Positions 1 to 6,723 of a stretch of 8,622 nucleotides of DNA are shown in pieces; the first letter of the stretch is position 1, and each line of letters opens with the position of its first letter. A program made the position numbers and the translations under genes. The stretch is from positions 1 to 8,622 of the forward strand of contig JAGTSD010000056.1 in assembly GCA_018262135.1 (NCBI GenBank). Direction: 5' to 3'. The notes under the pieces were generated by a model. It searched no databases, was not told where the DNA came from, and was given only the letters and a program-made list of their open reading frames with translations. The stretch comes from Pseudomonadota bacterium. GTDB taxonomy: Bacteria > Pseudomonadota > Gammaproteobacteria > Competibacterales > Competibacteraceae.

Positions 1-69
1 TTCGGAAGATTGCGCGGGTTTCATAGGTTTAAAACTAACCCAAGCGGTGATTCCGGGTCAAGCACCTGT

Positions 70-145
70 CCACGGAAGACACGGAAAACACGGAAGAAAA
101 TTAAAAATTTTTATTCTTTTTCCGTGCCTTCCGTGTTTTCCGTGG
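70..145. repeat. Imperfect inverted repeat of CACGGAA heptamers
   Basis: Two 26-base arms (70-95 and 120-145) are reverse complements at 23 of 26 positions and flank a 24-base AT-rich centre. The left arm is itself a 9-base-period repeat, CACGGAA followed by two purines, three times over. The transcript could fold into a long stem just upstream of the cytochrome b gene. Similar CACGGAA/TTCCGTG repeats occur between genes in various environmental bacteria (recollection, not checked). It could be a dispersed non-coding repeat or a terminator for a gene left of the window. The remainder of 1-179 shows no supportable gene; the open frames across it are accounted for by the repeat. Confidence 0.75.
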
Positions 146-179
146 ATAATGGTTTTTTCATCGAAGCGAGGAATCCAGC

Positions 180-854
180 ATGTCTGAAAACCCAACAACT
201 TTGCACACCGTCAAGGTCTGGGATTTGCCGACCCGGCTGTTTCACTGGACGCTGGTGGCGCTCATGATCGTGCAATGGCTGACCGCCGAGCAAAGCAGCA
301 CCATGGATTACCACGTCTGGGGCGGTTACGCGGTGCTGGCGCTGGTGCTGTTTCGGCTGATCTGGGGATTCGTGGGCAGCGAAACCGCCCGCTTCAGCGA
401 TTTCGTGCGCGGGCCAGGCGCGGCGCTGGAGTACGTCAGAGCGATGCTGCGCGGCGAGACGCCGCACTATCTCGGCCATAATCCGATGGGCGCCTGGTCC
501 ATCGTGGCGCTGCTGATCTTGCTGCTGATTCAGGCGGTCACCGGGCTGTTCGCCAACGACGATATCCTGATCGAGGGGCCGTTGTACGCCTGGGTGTCGA
601 AAGGAACCAGCGACTGGTTGACCACCGTCCATAAGCTCAACTTCAATCTACTGTTGCTGGTCATCGCCGTCCACATTTCGGCGGTGCTGTTCTACCTGCT
701 GGTCAAGCGCGAAAACCTGATCCATCCGATGCTGAGCGGCCACAAGCGCCTGCCGCCGGAACTGGCCCAGCCGGCCCCGCGCCTCGTGAGTCCATGGCGG
801 GCGTTAGCGGCGCTGGCGGCGGTAGGAGTGGCGGTCTGGTCGCTGGTGCGTTGA
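180..854 (+). CDS. Cytochrome b561-like membrane protein (cytochrome b/b6 domain)
   Basis: This 224-residue integral membrane protein belongs to the bacterial cytochrome b561 / Ni-Fe hydrogenase b-type cytochrome family (established family: four-helix heme b subunits passing electrons between quinones and periplasmic carriers). About four hydrophobic helices are visible, near residues 22-36, 47-66, 105-125 and 155-175, with another hydrophobic stretch at the C-terminus (about 206-222). Candidate heme-ligand histidines are H22 (RLFHW), H45 (DYHVWGGY), H151 (TVHKLNF) and H165 (AVHIS). The GHNPMGAWS segment at 99-107 is typical of the family. A GCGAGGA ribosome-binding site at 166-172 lies 7 nt before the ATG. 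The gene converges on a cytochrome c' gene; the two families are often neighbours, so cytochrome c' is a plausible redox partner (inference). Confidence 0.9.
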   Translation: MSENPTTLHTVKVWDLPTRLFHWTLVALMIVQWLTAEQSSTMDYHVWGGYAVLALVLFRLIWGFVGSETARFSDFVRGPGAALEYVRAMLRGETPHYLGHNPMGAWSIVALLILLLIQAVTGLFANDDILIEGPLYAWVSKGTSDWLTTVHKLNFNLLLLVIAVHISAVLFYLLVKRENLIHPMLSGHKRLPPELAQPAPRLVSPWRALAALAAVGVAVWSLVR

Positions 855-873
855 GCGGGCGGAGCGGAAACGA

Positions 874-901
874 GAAAGGCCATGCGCAAGCATGGCCTTT
901 C
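874..901. terminator. Hairpin between convergent cytochrome genes
   Basis: A perfect 12-bp stem (874-885 with 890-901) closes a GCAA loop, a stable GNRA-type tetraloop. It starts 20 nt after the cytochrome b stop and lies 28 nt beyond the cytochrome c' stop, so it could end transcription from both sides. No clear T-run follows on either strand beyond the TTT within the stem, so Rho-independent termination is likely but not certain. Confidence 0.6.
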
Positions 902-929
902 GAGTCGAGAGTTTCTGGCGAGGACTGGC

Positions 930-1397
930 CTAATCCTTGCGGAATTCGTCGTGGCAGGCTTTGCAGGTTTCGGCGGTCTTGCCGAATTGCGCCTTGATCG
1001 CCTTTTCGTCGCTGCCCTTGGCGACTTCGGCCAGCTTGGCCGCCTCCTGTTGGAAGCTGTCCATTTTATTCTTGAACTCGGCCGGTTTCGTCCAGATTTC
1101 CGGCTTGGCCTCGGTGTTCTTCACCACGTCCGGCCCGGTGCCCTTCGGAAAACCCTCGAAGGTCGCCTTGCTCATCATTTCGACATACTGGGCGTGGCGG
1201 GCCACGGCGGCGGCGTCGAATGGAATTTCGCCCTTGACCATCGCGCCGATGGGCTTGAAGTTCCAGCCGATAACGGTGTAGACCGACTGCCGGTATTTGA
1301 CCACGTCTTCCGGCTTCTGGTCAGCCGCGCTGCCGGTCGTCAGTACCCCCATGCCCAGGATGCCGCCCGCCAACATCATCGCCCATGGCTTGTTCAT
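930..1397 (-). CDS. Cytochrome c' (class II c-type cytochrome), periplasmic
   Basis: The product is 155 residues: a signal peptide (about 1-24, ending in GSAA) followed by a four-helix class II cytochrome c. The heme is attached by C145-K-A-C-H149 near the C-terminus (CKACHDEFRKD), as in cytochrome c', with the conserved Arg four residues after the His. The N-terminal helix carries KYRQS followed by GWNFKPIGAMVKG, which is characteristic. By alignment from memory with the Alcaligenes protein, a Tyr (in QSVYT) replaces the usual distal Leu16, as in Allochromatium cytochrome c'. Family members bind NO and CO and may protect against nitrosative stress. A start at 1460 is possible, but the ATG at 1397 is preferred: GGGGAG lies 6 nt upstream and the signal peptide begins there. 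The 93-nt gap up to the cupin stop shows no clear promoter. Confidence 0.93.
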   Translation of the reverse strand: MNKPWAMMLAGGILGMGVLTTGSAADQKPEDVVKYRQSVYTVIGWNFKPIGAMVKGEIPFDAAAVARHAQYVEMMSKATFEGFPKGTGPDVVKNTEAKPEIWTKPAEFKNKMDSFQQEAAKLAEVAKGSDEKAIKAQFGKTAETCKACHDEFRKD

Positions 1398-1490
1398 CGT
1401 TTGCTCCCCATTGTGATTAAACAGGTCTGATACAGGATCATCTTGCCACAGGCCCGACATTTTGCAAGGTCAAACTGAAACCAGGCTGAA

Positions 1491-1838
1491 TCAGCGGGCG
1501 TTACCATCGCCTTCAAGATGCAGCGCCAGCCAGATCGCCGGCGGATGTGCGCTGGTCCATTCCACCCGATGCCGGCAATGCGCCGGAATCCAGACGTAAT
1601 CGCCCGGCGTCAGGTGGCGCGCGCCGTCCTCGTCGGCGAAGCGCAGCCCGGCCCCACCTTGCAGCAATACCACCCATTCGTCTTCATCCTGGTCGTACCA
1701 TTCGCCGGGCGGGGTAGCATGGCCGATGGAAATGATGCGCTCCAGCCGGCAGGCGCCGGTTTGCAGCAGGGTGTCGAACCGTTCCGCTGACAAGGCGGTC
1801 GGGATGCCGGTAAACAAGTGGCCGGTGCTGGGAATCAT
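1491..1838 (-). CDS. Small cupin-domain protein
   Basis: This 115-residue soluble protein is a single cupin barrel. Motif 1 runs over about residues 39-61 (GHATPPGEWYDQDEDEW...LLQG). The usual HxH is missing there, but acidic residues and E54 remain. Motif 2 is clear: P78-G79-D80, P85, then H87 and H90. The WYDQ-E-EWV pattern marks a widespread subgroup usually annotated only as cupin domain-containing. The reduced set of His ligands leaves metal binding and catalysis open; the substrate is unknown. The start has a GGAG about 10 nt upstream. The gene is divergent from the hydratase/acyltransferase gene across 115 bp, so control may be shared (inference). Confidence 0.88.
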   Translation of the reverse strand: MIPSTGHLFTGIPTALSAERFDTLLQTGACRLERIISIGHATPPGEWYDQDEDEWVVLLQGGAGLRFADEDGARHLTPGDYVWIPAHCRHRVEWTSAHPPAIWLALHLEGDGNAR

Positions 1839-1953
1839 CAGAGTCGAACTCCAATTGTCAGCAATGTTGCAATGCGGAATCGGCTAGAATCTCCGATAGC
1901 CGCTGAATCACTCAAAGAATCAGCCTGCGACGCCTGCTTTGGGAGGAATTGCC

Positions 1954-3348
1954 ATGAACGCCGACACGATGACCAACCGCACCTTCGCCGAGATCGAGAT
2001 CGGCGAAAAGGCCAGCTTGACCCGTACCCTGAAACCGCTGGATATTCAACTCTTTGCCACGCTGACCGGCGACCTGAATCCCACCCACCTGGACGAAAAC
2101 TTTGCCCGCGAGCATCAGGCCGGTCAACGGGTTGGCCACAGCATGTGGGTGGCCAGTTTGCTCTCGGGGCTGTTTGGCTGCCAGTTGCCGGGGCCAGGCA
2201 GCGTGTTCGCCAGCCAGTCGTTCCGCTACCTGCGGCCGGTCCATCTGAACGATACCCTCACCCTGACCGCCGAGGCGCGGGAAAAACGCCCGGACACCCG
2301 GACTGTGGTATTCGCCTGCACCGCTGTCAACCAGCGCGGCGAGACGGTGATGGAAGCCACGGTCGAGGTGGTCGCGCCGGCGGACAAGATTGTCGCGCCC
2401 CGGCCCGAACTGGCTGCGATGGCGATTCAGACCCATGACAAGTTCAATCGGCTGATTGACTATTGCGCTCCGCTGCCCGATATCGTCACCGCCGTCGCCC
2501 ATCCCTGCGACCAGTCCTCGCTCACGGCAGCGGCGGAGGCGGCGGAGGCCAGTCTGATCCTGCCGATTCTGGTCGGGCCGGCGGACAAGATTCGCGCCAC
2601 GGCGGACAAGCACCAGATTGATATCAGCCGCTTCGAGATCGTGGACGTTCCGCACAGCCATGCCGCCGCCGCCAAAGCGGTGGAACTGGTGCGCAACGGT
2701 CAGGCGGAAGTGCTGATGAAGGGCAGCCTGCACACCGACGAACTGATGCACGAGGTGATGCGCGCCGATACCGGGATTCGCACCGAGCGCCGGGTCAGCC
2801 ATGTGTTTTGCATGGACGTGCCGTCCTATCACAAATTGCTGCTGATTACCGACGCCGCGATCAATATCTATCCCGCGCTGGACGACAAGCGCGACATCTG
2901 CCAGAACGCCATTGATCTGGCCAGGATTCTGGGGATCGAGATACCCAAGGTAGCGATTCTGTCGGCAGTGGAGACTATCAGCGTCAAGATCGCCTCGACG
3001 ACCGAGGCCGCTTCGCTGTGCAAGATGGCGGACCGGGGGCAGATCACCGGCGGGCTGCTGGACGGGCCGCTGGCGATGGATAACGCGATTAGCAAGGTGG
3101 CGGCGGAGATCAAGGGCATCAAGTCCGAGGTGGCGGGCGATGCCGACATTCTGCTGGTGCCCGATCTGGAAGCCGGCAACATCCTGGCCAAGCAGCTCAC
3201 CTTCATGGCGCAGGCCGATGCCGCCGGCATCGTGCTGGGCGCGCGGGCGCCGATCATTCTCACCAGCCGCGCCGACAACGTCCGCACCCGCATGGCGTCC
3301 TGCGCGGTGGCGGTGCTGATCGCTCACACGCGGCGCGGCAGCCGGTAA
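1954..3348 (+). CDS. Bifunctional enoyl-CoA hydratase / phosphate acetyl(butyryl)transferase
   Basis: This 464-residue protein has two domains. Residues about 11-152 are a MaoC-type hot-dog hydratase with the catalytic D40 and H45 in [14 protein letters not shown], followed by GHSMW. Residues about 165-460 are a phosphate acetyl/butyryltransferase domain, recognisable by [48 protein letters not shown] and [11 protein letters not shown]. The known fusion should hydrate enoyl-CoA to 3-hydroxyacyl-CoA and exchange acyl-CoA with acyl-phosphate. Roles in short-chain acyl metabolism or supply of PHA monomers are inferred. An open frame runs back to a TTG at 1939, but the ATG at 1954 is chosen because GGAGG (1942-1946) sits 7 nt before it. 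The acetate kinase and enoyl-ACP reductase genes that often accompany this family are absent here. The last 25 bp overlap rluE on the other strand. Confidence 0.92.
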   Translation: MNADTMTNRTFAEIEIGEKASLTRTLKPLDIQLFATLTGDLNPTHLDENFAREHQAGQRVGHSMWVASLLSGLFGCQLPGPGSVFASQSFRYLRPVHLNDTLTLTAEAREKRPDTRTVVFACTAVNQRGETVMEATVEVVAPADKIVAPRPELAAMAIQTHDKFNRLIDYCAPLPDIVTAVAHPCDQSSLTAAAEAAEASLILPILVGPADKIRATADKHQIDISRFEIVDVPHSHAAAAKAVELVRNGQAEVLMKGSLHTDELMHEVMRADTGIRTERRVSHVFCMDVPSYHKLLLITDAAINIYPALDDKRDICQNAIDLARILGIEIPKVAILSAVETISVKIASTTEAASLCKMADRGQITGGLLDGPLAMDNAISKVAAEIKGIKSEVAGDADILLVPDLEAGNILAKQLTFMAQADAAGIVLGARAPIILTSRADNVRTRMASCAVAVLIAHTRRGSR

Positions 3349-3923
3349 CCACTGGGATCAAGCTGGCGGCGCTCGGGCGCGACTACGGTCAGTTCCCGCC
3401 ACTGGCCGGGCGCCAGCCCATCCAGGGTCCAGTCGCCGATCCGGTAGCGGATCAGGCGCAAGGTCGGATGACCGACGGCGGCGGTCATGCGCCGGACCTG
3501 GCGGTTGCGGCCCTCGCGCAGGGTGATTTCCAGCCAGGCGGTGGGGATCGCCGCCCGGTACCGAATCGGCGGATCGCGCGGCCACAAGCCGGCCGGTTCG
3601 GCGATGCGCCGGACGGTGGCGGGCAAGGTGGGGCCATCGTTCAACTCGACCCCGCGCCGTAACCGCTCCAGAGCCAGGTCGTCAGGGATGCCCTCTACTT
3701 GCGCCCAATAGGTCTTGGGCCGTTGGTGGCGCGGGTGGCTGAGCCGGGCCTGCAACGCGCCATCAGCGGTCAGGGCCAGCAGGCCCTCGCTGTCCCGGTC
3801 CAGCCGGCCGGCGACGTACACGCCGGGGATAGCCAGATACGCCGCCAGCGTGGGCCGCCCGGCGGTATCGGTGAACTGGCTCAGCACGCCATAGGGCTTG
3901 TTGAACAGGATCAGCCGCGGCAT
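3324..3923 (-). CDS. rluE: 23S rRNA pseudouridine synthase (RluE-type)
   Basis: This 199-residue enzyme of the RsuA/RluB/E/F family isomerises a uridine in 23S rRNA (U2457 in E. coli). The N-terminus reads [14 protein letters not shown], close to E. coli RluE, and the catalytic Asp is D42 in [12 protein letters not shown]. Further RluE-like signatures are [20 protein letters not shown], and [21 protein letters not shown] in the C-terminal part. There is no N-terminal S4 domain, as expected for RluE. The ATG directly follows the TGA of the patatin gene (TGAATG), and only a weak GGCAGG lies upstream, so translation is probably coupled. The 3' end overlaps the convergent acyltransferase gene by 25 bp. 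Confidence 0.93.
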   Translation of the reverse strand: MPRLILFNKPYGVLSQFTDTAGRPTLAAYLAIPGVYVAGRLDRDSEGLLALTADGALQARLSHPRHQRPKTYWAQVEGIPDDLALERLRRGVELNDGPTLPATVRRIAEPAGLWPRDPPIRYRAAIPTAWLEITLREGRNRQVRRMTAAVGHPTLRLIRYRIGDWTLDGLAPGQWRELTVVAPERRQLDPSGYRLPRRV

Positions 3924-6173
3924 TCAAAACAGCCTGCCCAGCATCAAATACAGCGAAGCGTCGCTCTTGGCCAGGCCGCCGGCCAGGTAAAGCGGTCCCA
4001 GCGGCGTATCCGCGCCCAGGAACAGGCTGCCCGCTGGAATTAGCGAATCGAGGGTGATCTCGTCGATGGCGTTCCAGGCCCCGCCGACTTCCAGCGAGCC
4101 ACCTGCGTAAAGGGGGATGGTAAATGCCGCCGAGGCGTTATCGAGTCGATACATGTAGATGAGTTGGCCAAGACCGGCGTACTGCCCTGAGATCTGGCCC
4201 GCCTGGTAACCCGACAGGTTCAGGAATCCTCCCAGTAGAAACAGATCCTGAACGCCCAGATCCCCCGACAGCCTGCCAGCCAGAATCGTTCGCGGAATGA
4301 GCGTCTGCTTGCCCCAGGTGTAAGCCTTGGCGGCGCTCAGGCTGAGCGTGCTGAAATTATTGCTGGCCCCCAGCGCGGTCAGGGAGTCGTAGAAAACCAG
4401 ATTGGCGTAATAGCCCGAGGTTGGGAAGTTGAGGTTATCCAGCGTGTCCGCCGCCCAGCGAATCGAATAACCGCCATCGTCGAAGCTGCCTTCATTGATT
4501 GTGTTCTCGTTAGTAGAGATTTGGCCAAAGCGGAGATCGTTCTTGCCAGGACCATACCGCAAACCCAACGACAGCCGGCCCCAGTGCTCCAGATTGCGCC
4601 CCACTTCCATGCCGATGTTGGCCCGATAGATTCGGAAGCTGGCGTTGTCCTCGTTGGAATCGTCGAGCAAATCCAGGTTGTATTGTTGGTAGCTGAAGTA
4701 GGGATTGATGAAGTATTCCTGGGCCGCGTCGAGCGGCTGGTAGAAATCGGTTTCCAGTTTGATATTGCCGCCGATCTGAACGAAGTTACGCCATTGTCCA
4801 CCGAGGGAGTTGATCTTGGACATGGTGTAGGCGACGCTGAGGTTGAACAGGGAATCTCCCTTCATGTTGGCGCCGAGAAAGAGCCCAAAATTGAGGGCGT
4901 TGGTGCCAATGTGCTGCTGCGTGGCCTCGACCACCAGCCCGGTTTTGCCATCCTTTTCGACCAGCGAGTAGGTGACCTGCTGGAAATCACCCATGCCGTA
5001 GATAATGTTGAGATTGCGATTGAGTTCCTCGGGATCGAGCGGTTCGCCTGGCTTGACGTTCAGTTGCTTTTCGATGACCTGGTCGGACAGCCGGGTAGTG
5101 TTCTTGATCCGGATGAAATCGATGACCGGCTGGTGATTTTCGGGCAGCTCCGGCCGCCCGGCCAGATGCGCTTGATAAGCGGCCAGCGATAACGACAGTT
5201 GGCTCAGTTCGCCCCGCTTGTCATTGGCCGCGGCGTAGCCGATGGTGACCGCTGCCCGGGAGCGGTCGAAGGCAATACTGGAAATATCCCCCATATCGGG
5301 TGTGATCAGGATGTCCCGGCGCCCCAGGGTTCTGATCTGTTGCTGGGCGTTGCGCACGGTCAGAATGGAGGTGAGTTGCCCCGTGATGGAGAGCAGCGAA
5401 TTCAGTTCGCTGGCGGGAGCCAGCGGCGAGCCCACATCCACCGCGATGATGACATCCGGGCGACAGAGTTCCCGCACCACATCCACGGGGATATTGTTCG
5501 ACACGCCGCCGTCCACCAGCAGCTTGCCGTCCAGTTCGACCGGCACCAGGGCGCTGGGGATGGACATGCTGGCGCGCATCGCCATGGCCAGATCGCCGGA
5601 TTTCAGTACCACGGGCGCGCCGGTAGCCAGATCGGTCGCCACGGCCCGGTAGGGAACCCGCAACTGGTCGAAGTCGCGAATTTTGGCGGCCGGGAGCGAC
5701 AGTTCCTGCAGCAACAGCAGCAGGTTCTGCCCTTGCAACAGCCCTTGGGGAAGCTGCACCTGGCCGCCCTTGATACCGACGCCGTTGTTCGTCAGGAGAA
5801 CGCGCTGTTGCTGTTTGGTGCGGAAGGGTAAATCGGCGCGCGGTGGCCCGTCGGTGAACGCCGCCGGCCAGTCGATGCGTTGTACGGTCTTGGTCATTTC
5901 CTCGGGGGTCATGCCGGCTGCATACAACCCGCCGATGATCGATCCCATGCTGGTGCCGGCGACGCAGTCGACCGGAACGTGCAACTCCTGCAGCATCTGG
6001 AGTACGCCGACGTGGGCGATGCCACGCGCCCCGCCACCGCCTAGCACCAGGCCGACGCGGTGCCGGCCCGGCGCAGTGCCGGCAGTGCTGATCATCGGAG
6101 GACCGGCCAGGGCGAGCAGGGACAGGACAAAAACTAAACCGGATAGCAAGCGTTGCATTCGAGGGTTGCGCAT
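3924..6173 (-). CDS. Patatin-like phospholipase with POTRA and outer-membrane beta-barrel (PlpD-like)
   Basis: This 749-residue protein has a signal peptide (about 1-32) and a patatin domain (about 38-230). The oxyanion loop is GGGGARG (45-51), the nucleophile is S75 in G-T-S-M-G, and the dyad Asp is D221 in DGG. A POTRA-like segment follows at about 350-420 (FIRIKNTTRLSDQVIEKQL, then DPEELNRNLNIIYGMGDF), then a BamA-type barrel to the C-terminal Phe (LMLGRLF), a usual outer-membrane insertion signal. This order is that of type Vd (PlpD-like) autotransporters, which display or release a phospholipase at the cell surface. All catalytic residues are intact. Two starts are possible (6173 and an ATG five codons on), neither with a good ribosome-binding site; the longer is kept because it adds positive charge to the signal peptide. 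Substrate and whether the lipase is released are unknown. Confidence 0.92.
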   Translation of the reverse strand: MRNPRMQRLLSGLVFVLSLLALAGPPMISTAGTAPGRHRVGLVLGGGGARGIAHVGVLQMLQELHVPVDCVAGTSMGSIIGGLYAAGMTPEEMTKTVQRIDWPAAFTDGPPRADLPFRTKQQQRVLLTNNGVGIKGGQVQLPQGLLQGQNLLLLLQELSLPAAKIRDFDQLRVPYRAVATDLATGAPVVLKSGDLAMAMRASMSIPSALVPVELDGKLLVDGGVSNNIPVDVVRELCRPDVIIAVDVGSPLAPASELNSLLSITGQLTSILTVRNAQQQIRTLGRRDILITPDMGDISSIAFDRSRAAVTIGYAAANDKRGELSQLSLSLAAYQAHLAGRPELPENHQPVIDFIRIKNTTRLSDQVIEKQLNVKPGEPLDPEELNRNLNIIYGMGDFQQVTYSLVEKDGKTGLVVEATQQHIGTNALNFGLFLGANMKGDSLFNLSVAYTMSKINSLGGQWRNFVQIGGNIKLETDFYQPLDAAQEYFINPYFSYQQYNLDLLDDSNEDNASFRIYRANIGMEVGRNLEHWGRLSLGLRYGPGKNDLRFGQISTNENTINEGSFDDGGYSIRWAADTLDNLNFPTSGYYANLVFYDSLTALGASNNFSTLSLSAAKAYTWGKQTLIPRTILAGRLSGDLGVQDLFLLGGFLNLSGYQAGQISGQYAGLGQLIYMYRLDNASAAFTIPLYAGGSLEVGGAWNAIDEITLDSLIPAGSLFLGADTPLGPLYLAGGLAKSDASLYLMLGRLF

Positions 6174-6206
6174 GGAATGGAACCCAAAATGGTTGTCCGT
6201 GGGAAT

Positions 6207-6230
6207 ATTCAGTATTCAGCGGAAATTCAG
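6207..6230. repeat. Three ATTCAG hexamers in a divergent promoter region
   Basis: ATTCAG occurs at 6207-6212, 6214-6219 and 6225-6230 in the 129-bp AT-richer gap between the patatin gene and the Trp-rich repeat gene. The region must carry promoters for both, yet no convincing -35/-10 pair at normal spacing was found on either strand. The hexamers could be regulator half-sites, but chance is quite possible. Confidence 0.3.
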
Positions 6231-6237
6231 AAAGTTT

Positions 6238-6306
6238 ATGCCAGGATTACCAGCAAAGTACGATGAAAATTTTGCAAAGGCCGATGCGGCGGGGTTGATT
6301 CCATGA
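6238..6306 (+). other. Possible 22-codon upstream ORF overlapping the next start (ATGA)
   Basis: An ATG at 6238 opens a 22-codon frame (begins MPGLPAKYDENF, ends AAGLIP) whose TGA at 6304-6306 overlaps the ATG of the repeat protein at 6303 in an ATGA junction, a layout typical of translational coupling. Only a weak purine stretch (AGAAAG) precedes the ATG, with a 3-nt spacer, which is short. The composition is unremarkable and no family is recognised. It may be a leader ORF or an accident of an open frame that extends antisense through the patatin gene. Confidence 0.25.
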
Positions 6307-6716
6307 GCGACAAACAATTCGAATCCGAATCCTTGCCTGGTGGCCTGGTGGCCACAGATCTTGAGGCACGCGAACGGCGAGAGTTTCTACTGAGCCTGGG
6401 CAAATGGTCGAAGGCGGTTATCGGCGGCGTCCTGCTGGGCGGAGTGCTGGTTCCTGGGCAGGAGGCCAGAGCGCAAGGTGGCGCTGGTCTTTGGTACAAC
6501 TCCGGCCGCGGCTGGGGCGGGTGGGTCCAGCAGCCCTGGGGCTGGTATGACGGACCGAGCTGGTATGATGGACCGCGCTGGTATGACGGACCGCGCTGGT
6601 ATGATGGACCGTACCGGCGTCGCCGGCCGTACTGGCGCGGCCACGGCTGGTATAACGGCCCCCGGCACGGACATCCCTGGCATAACGGCTGGCATAACGG
6701 CTGGTATAACCGCTGA
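6303..6716 (+). CDS. Tat-exported Trp-rich W-[Y/H]-[N/D] repeat protein, candidate RiPP precursor
   Basis: The 137-residue product has a twin-arginine signal: R25-R26-E-F-L, two lysines, a hydrophobic stretch (about 38-51) and a likely cleavage after A57 (ARA/QG). The mature part (58-137) has no cysteine and 13 tryptophans. Nine three-residue motifs begin with Trp and end in Asn or Asp: W64YN, W81YD, W87YD, W93YD, W99YD, W116YN, W126HN, W130HN and W134YN. The middle four sit in WYDGP repeats and the last three in WHNG/WYNR units, around a basic RRRR linker (105-108). Aromatic-X-Asn/Asp motifs are what cyclophane-forming radical-SAM enzymes modify in known Xye/Grr-type peptides. That this protein is such a substrate is inference from the motifs and from the SPASM-like gene 7 nt downstream. 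A weak GGCGGGG (6288-6294) lies 8 nt before the ATG. Alternatively it is an unmodified Trp/Gly-rich exported structural or metal-binding protein. Confidence 0.85.
   Translation: MSDKQFESESLPGGLVATDLEARERREFLLSLGKWSKAVIGGVLLGGVLVPGQEARAQGGAGLWYNSGRGWGGWVQQPWGWYDGPSWYDGPRWYDGPRWYDGPYRRRRPYWRGHGWYNGPRHGHPWHNGWHNGWYNR
6540..6611 (+). repeat. Four 18-bp tandem units encoding WYDGP repeats
   Basis: Four 18-base units starting at 6540, 6558, 6576 and 6594 each encode a WYDGP unit plus one variable residue. The Asp codon alternates GAC, GAT, GAC, GAT. Units 1-2 and 3-4 form two 35-base blocks (6541-6575 and 6577-6611) that differ at a single base (AGC versus CGC, Ser to Arg), which points to a recent 36-bp duplication. 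Confidence 0.9.
6677..6712 (+). repeat. Three 12-bp tandem units encoding WHNG/WYNR
   Basis: Units start at 6677, 6689 and 6701. The first two are identical (CTGGCATAACGG) and the third differs by C to T (His to Tyr) and G to C (Gly to Arg). The shorter period and Asn in place of Asp set this array apart from the 18-bp array, so the repeat protein carries two independently expanded arrays. Confidence 0.85.
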
Positions 6717-6723
6717 CCTCCCC

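Noticed and set aside
3..26. Tail of a gene entering from the left (stop TAG at 24-26)
   Set aside because: Only seven codons are visible and other frames stay open equally well; no support.
1855..1890. TTGTCA and TAGAAT as a promoter for the hydratase/acyltransferase gene
   Set aside because: The elements are 24 nt apart, too far for a normal sigma-70 spacer; the closer TTGCAA is only 12 nt away.
1912..3327. 471-codon antisense frame
   Set aside because: It lies opposite a clear MaoC/phosphotransacylase gene; the composition (His, Arg, Gly and Gln rich) is typical of a GC-rich shadow.
4521..5831. Antisense frames within the patatin gene
   Set aside because: They show no recognisable domain, and the opposite strand has complete catalytic motifs and barrel.
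6540..6712. CRISPR-like array
   Set aside because: The units are contiguous coding repeats without spacers.
6478..6723. In-frame upstream extension of the SPASM-like protein, with MTDRAG/MMDRAG repeats
   Set aside because: These are the WYDGP repeats read in another frame. The frame stays open only because the repeat has no stop in it; the Tat signal and W-motifs show which frame is real.
6717..6723. CCTCCCC between the repeat gene and the SPASM-like gene as a control element
   Set aside because: It resembles the anti-Shine-Dalgarno sequence, but at seven bases in GC-rich DNA chance is sufficient.
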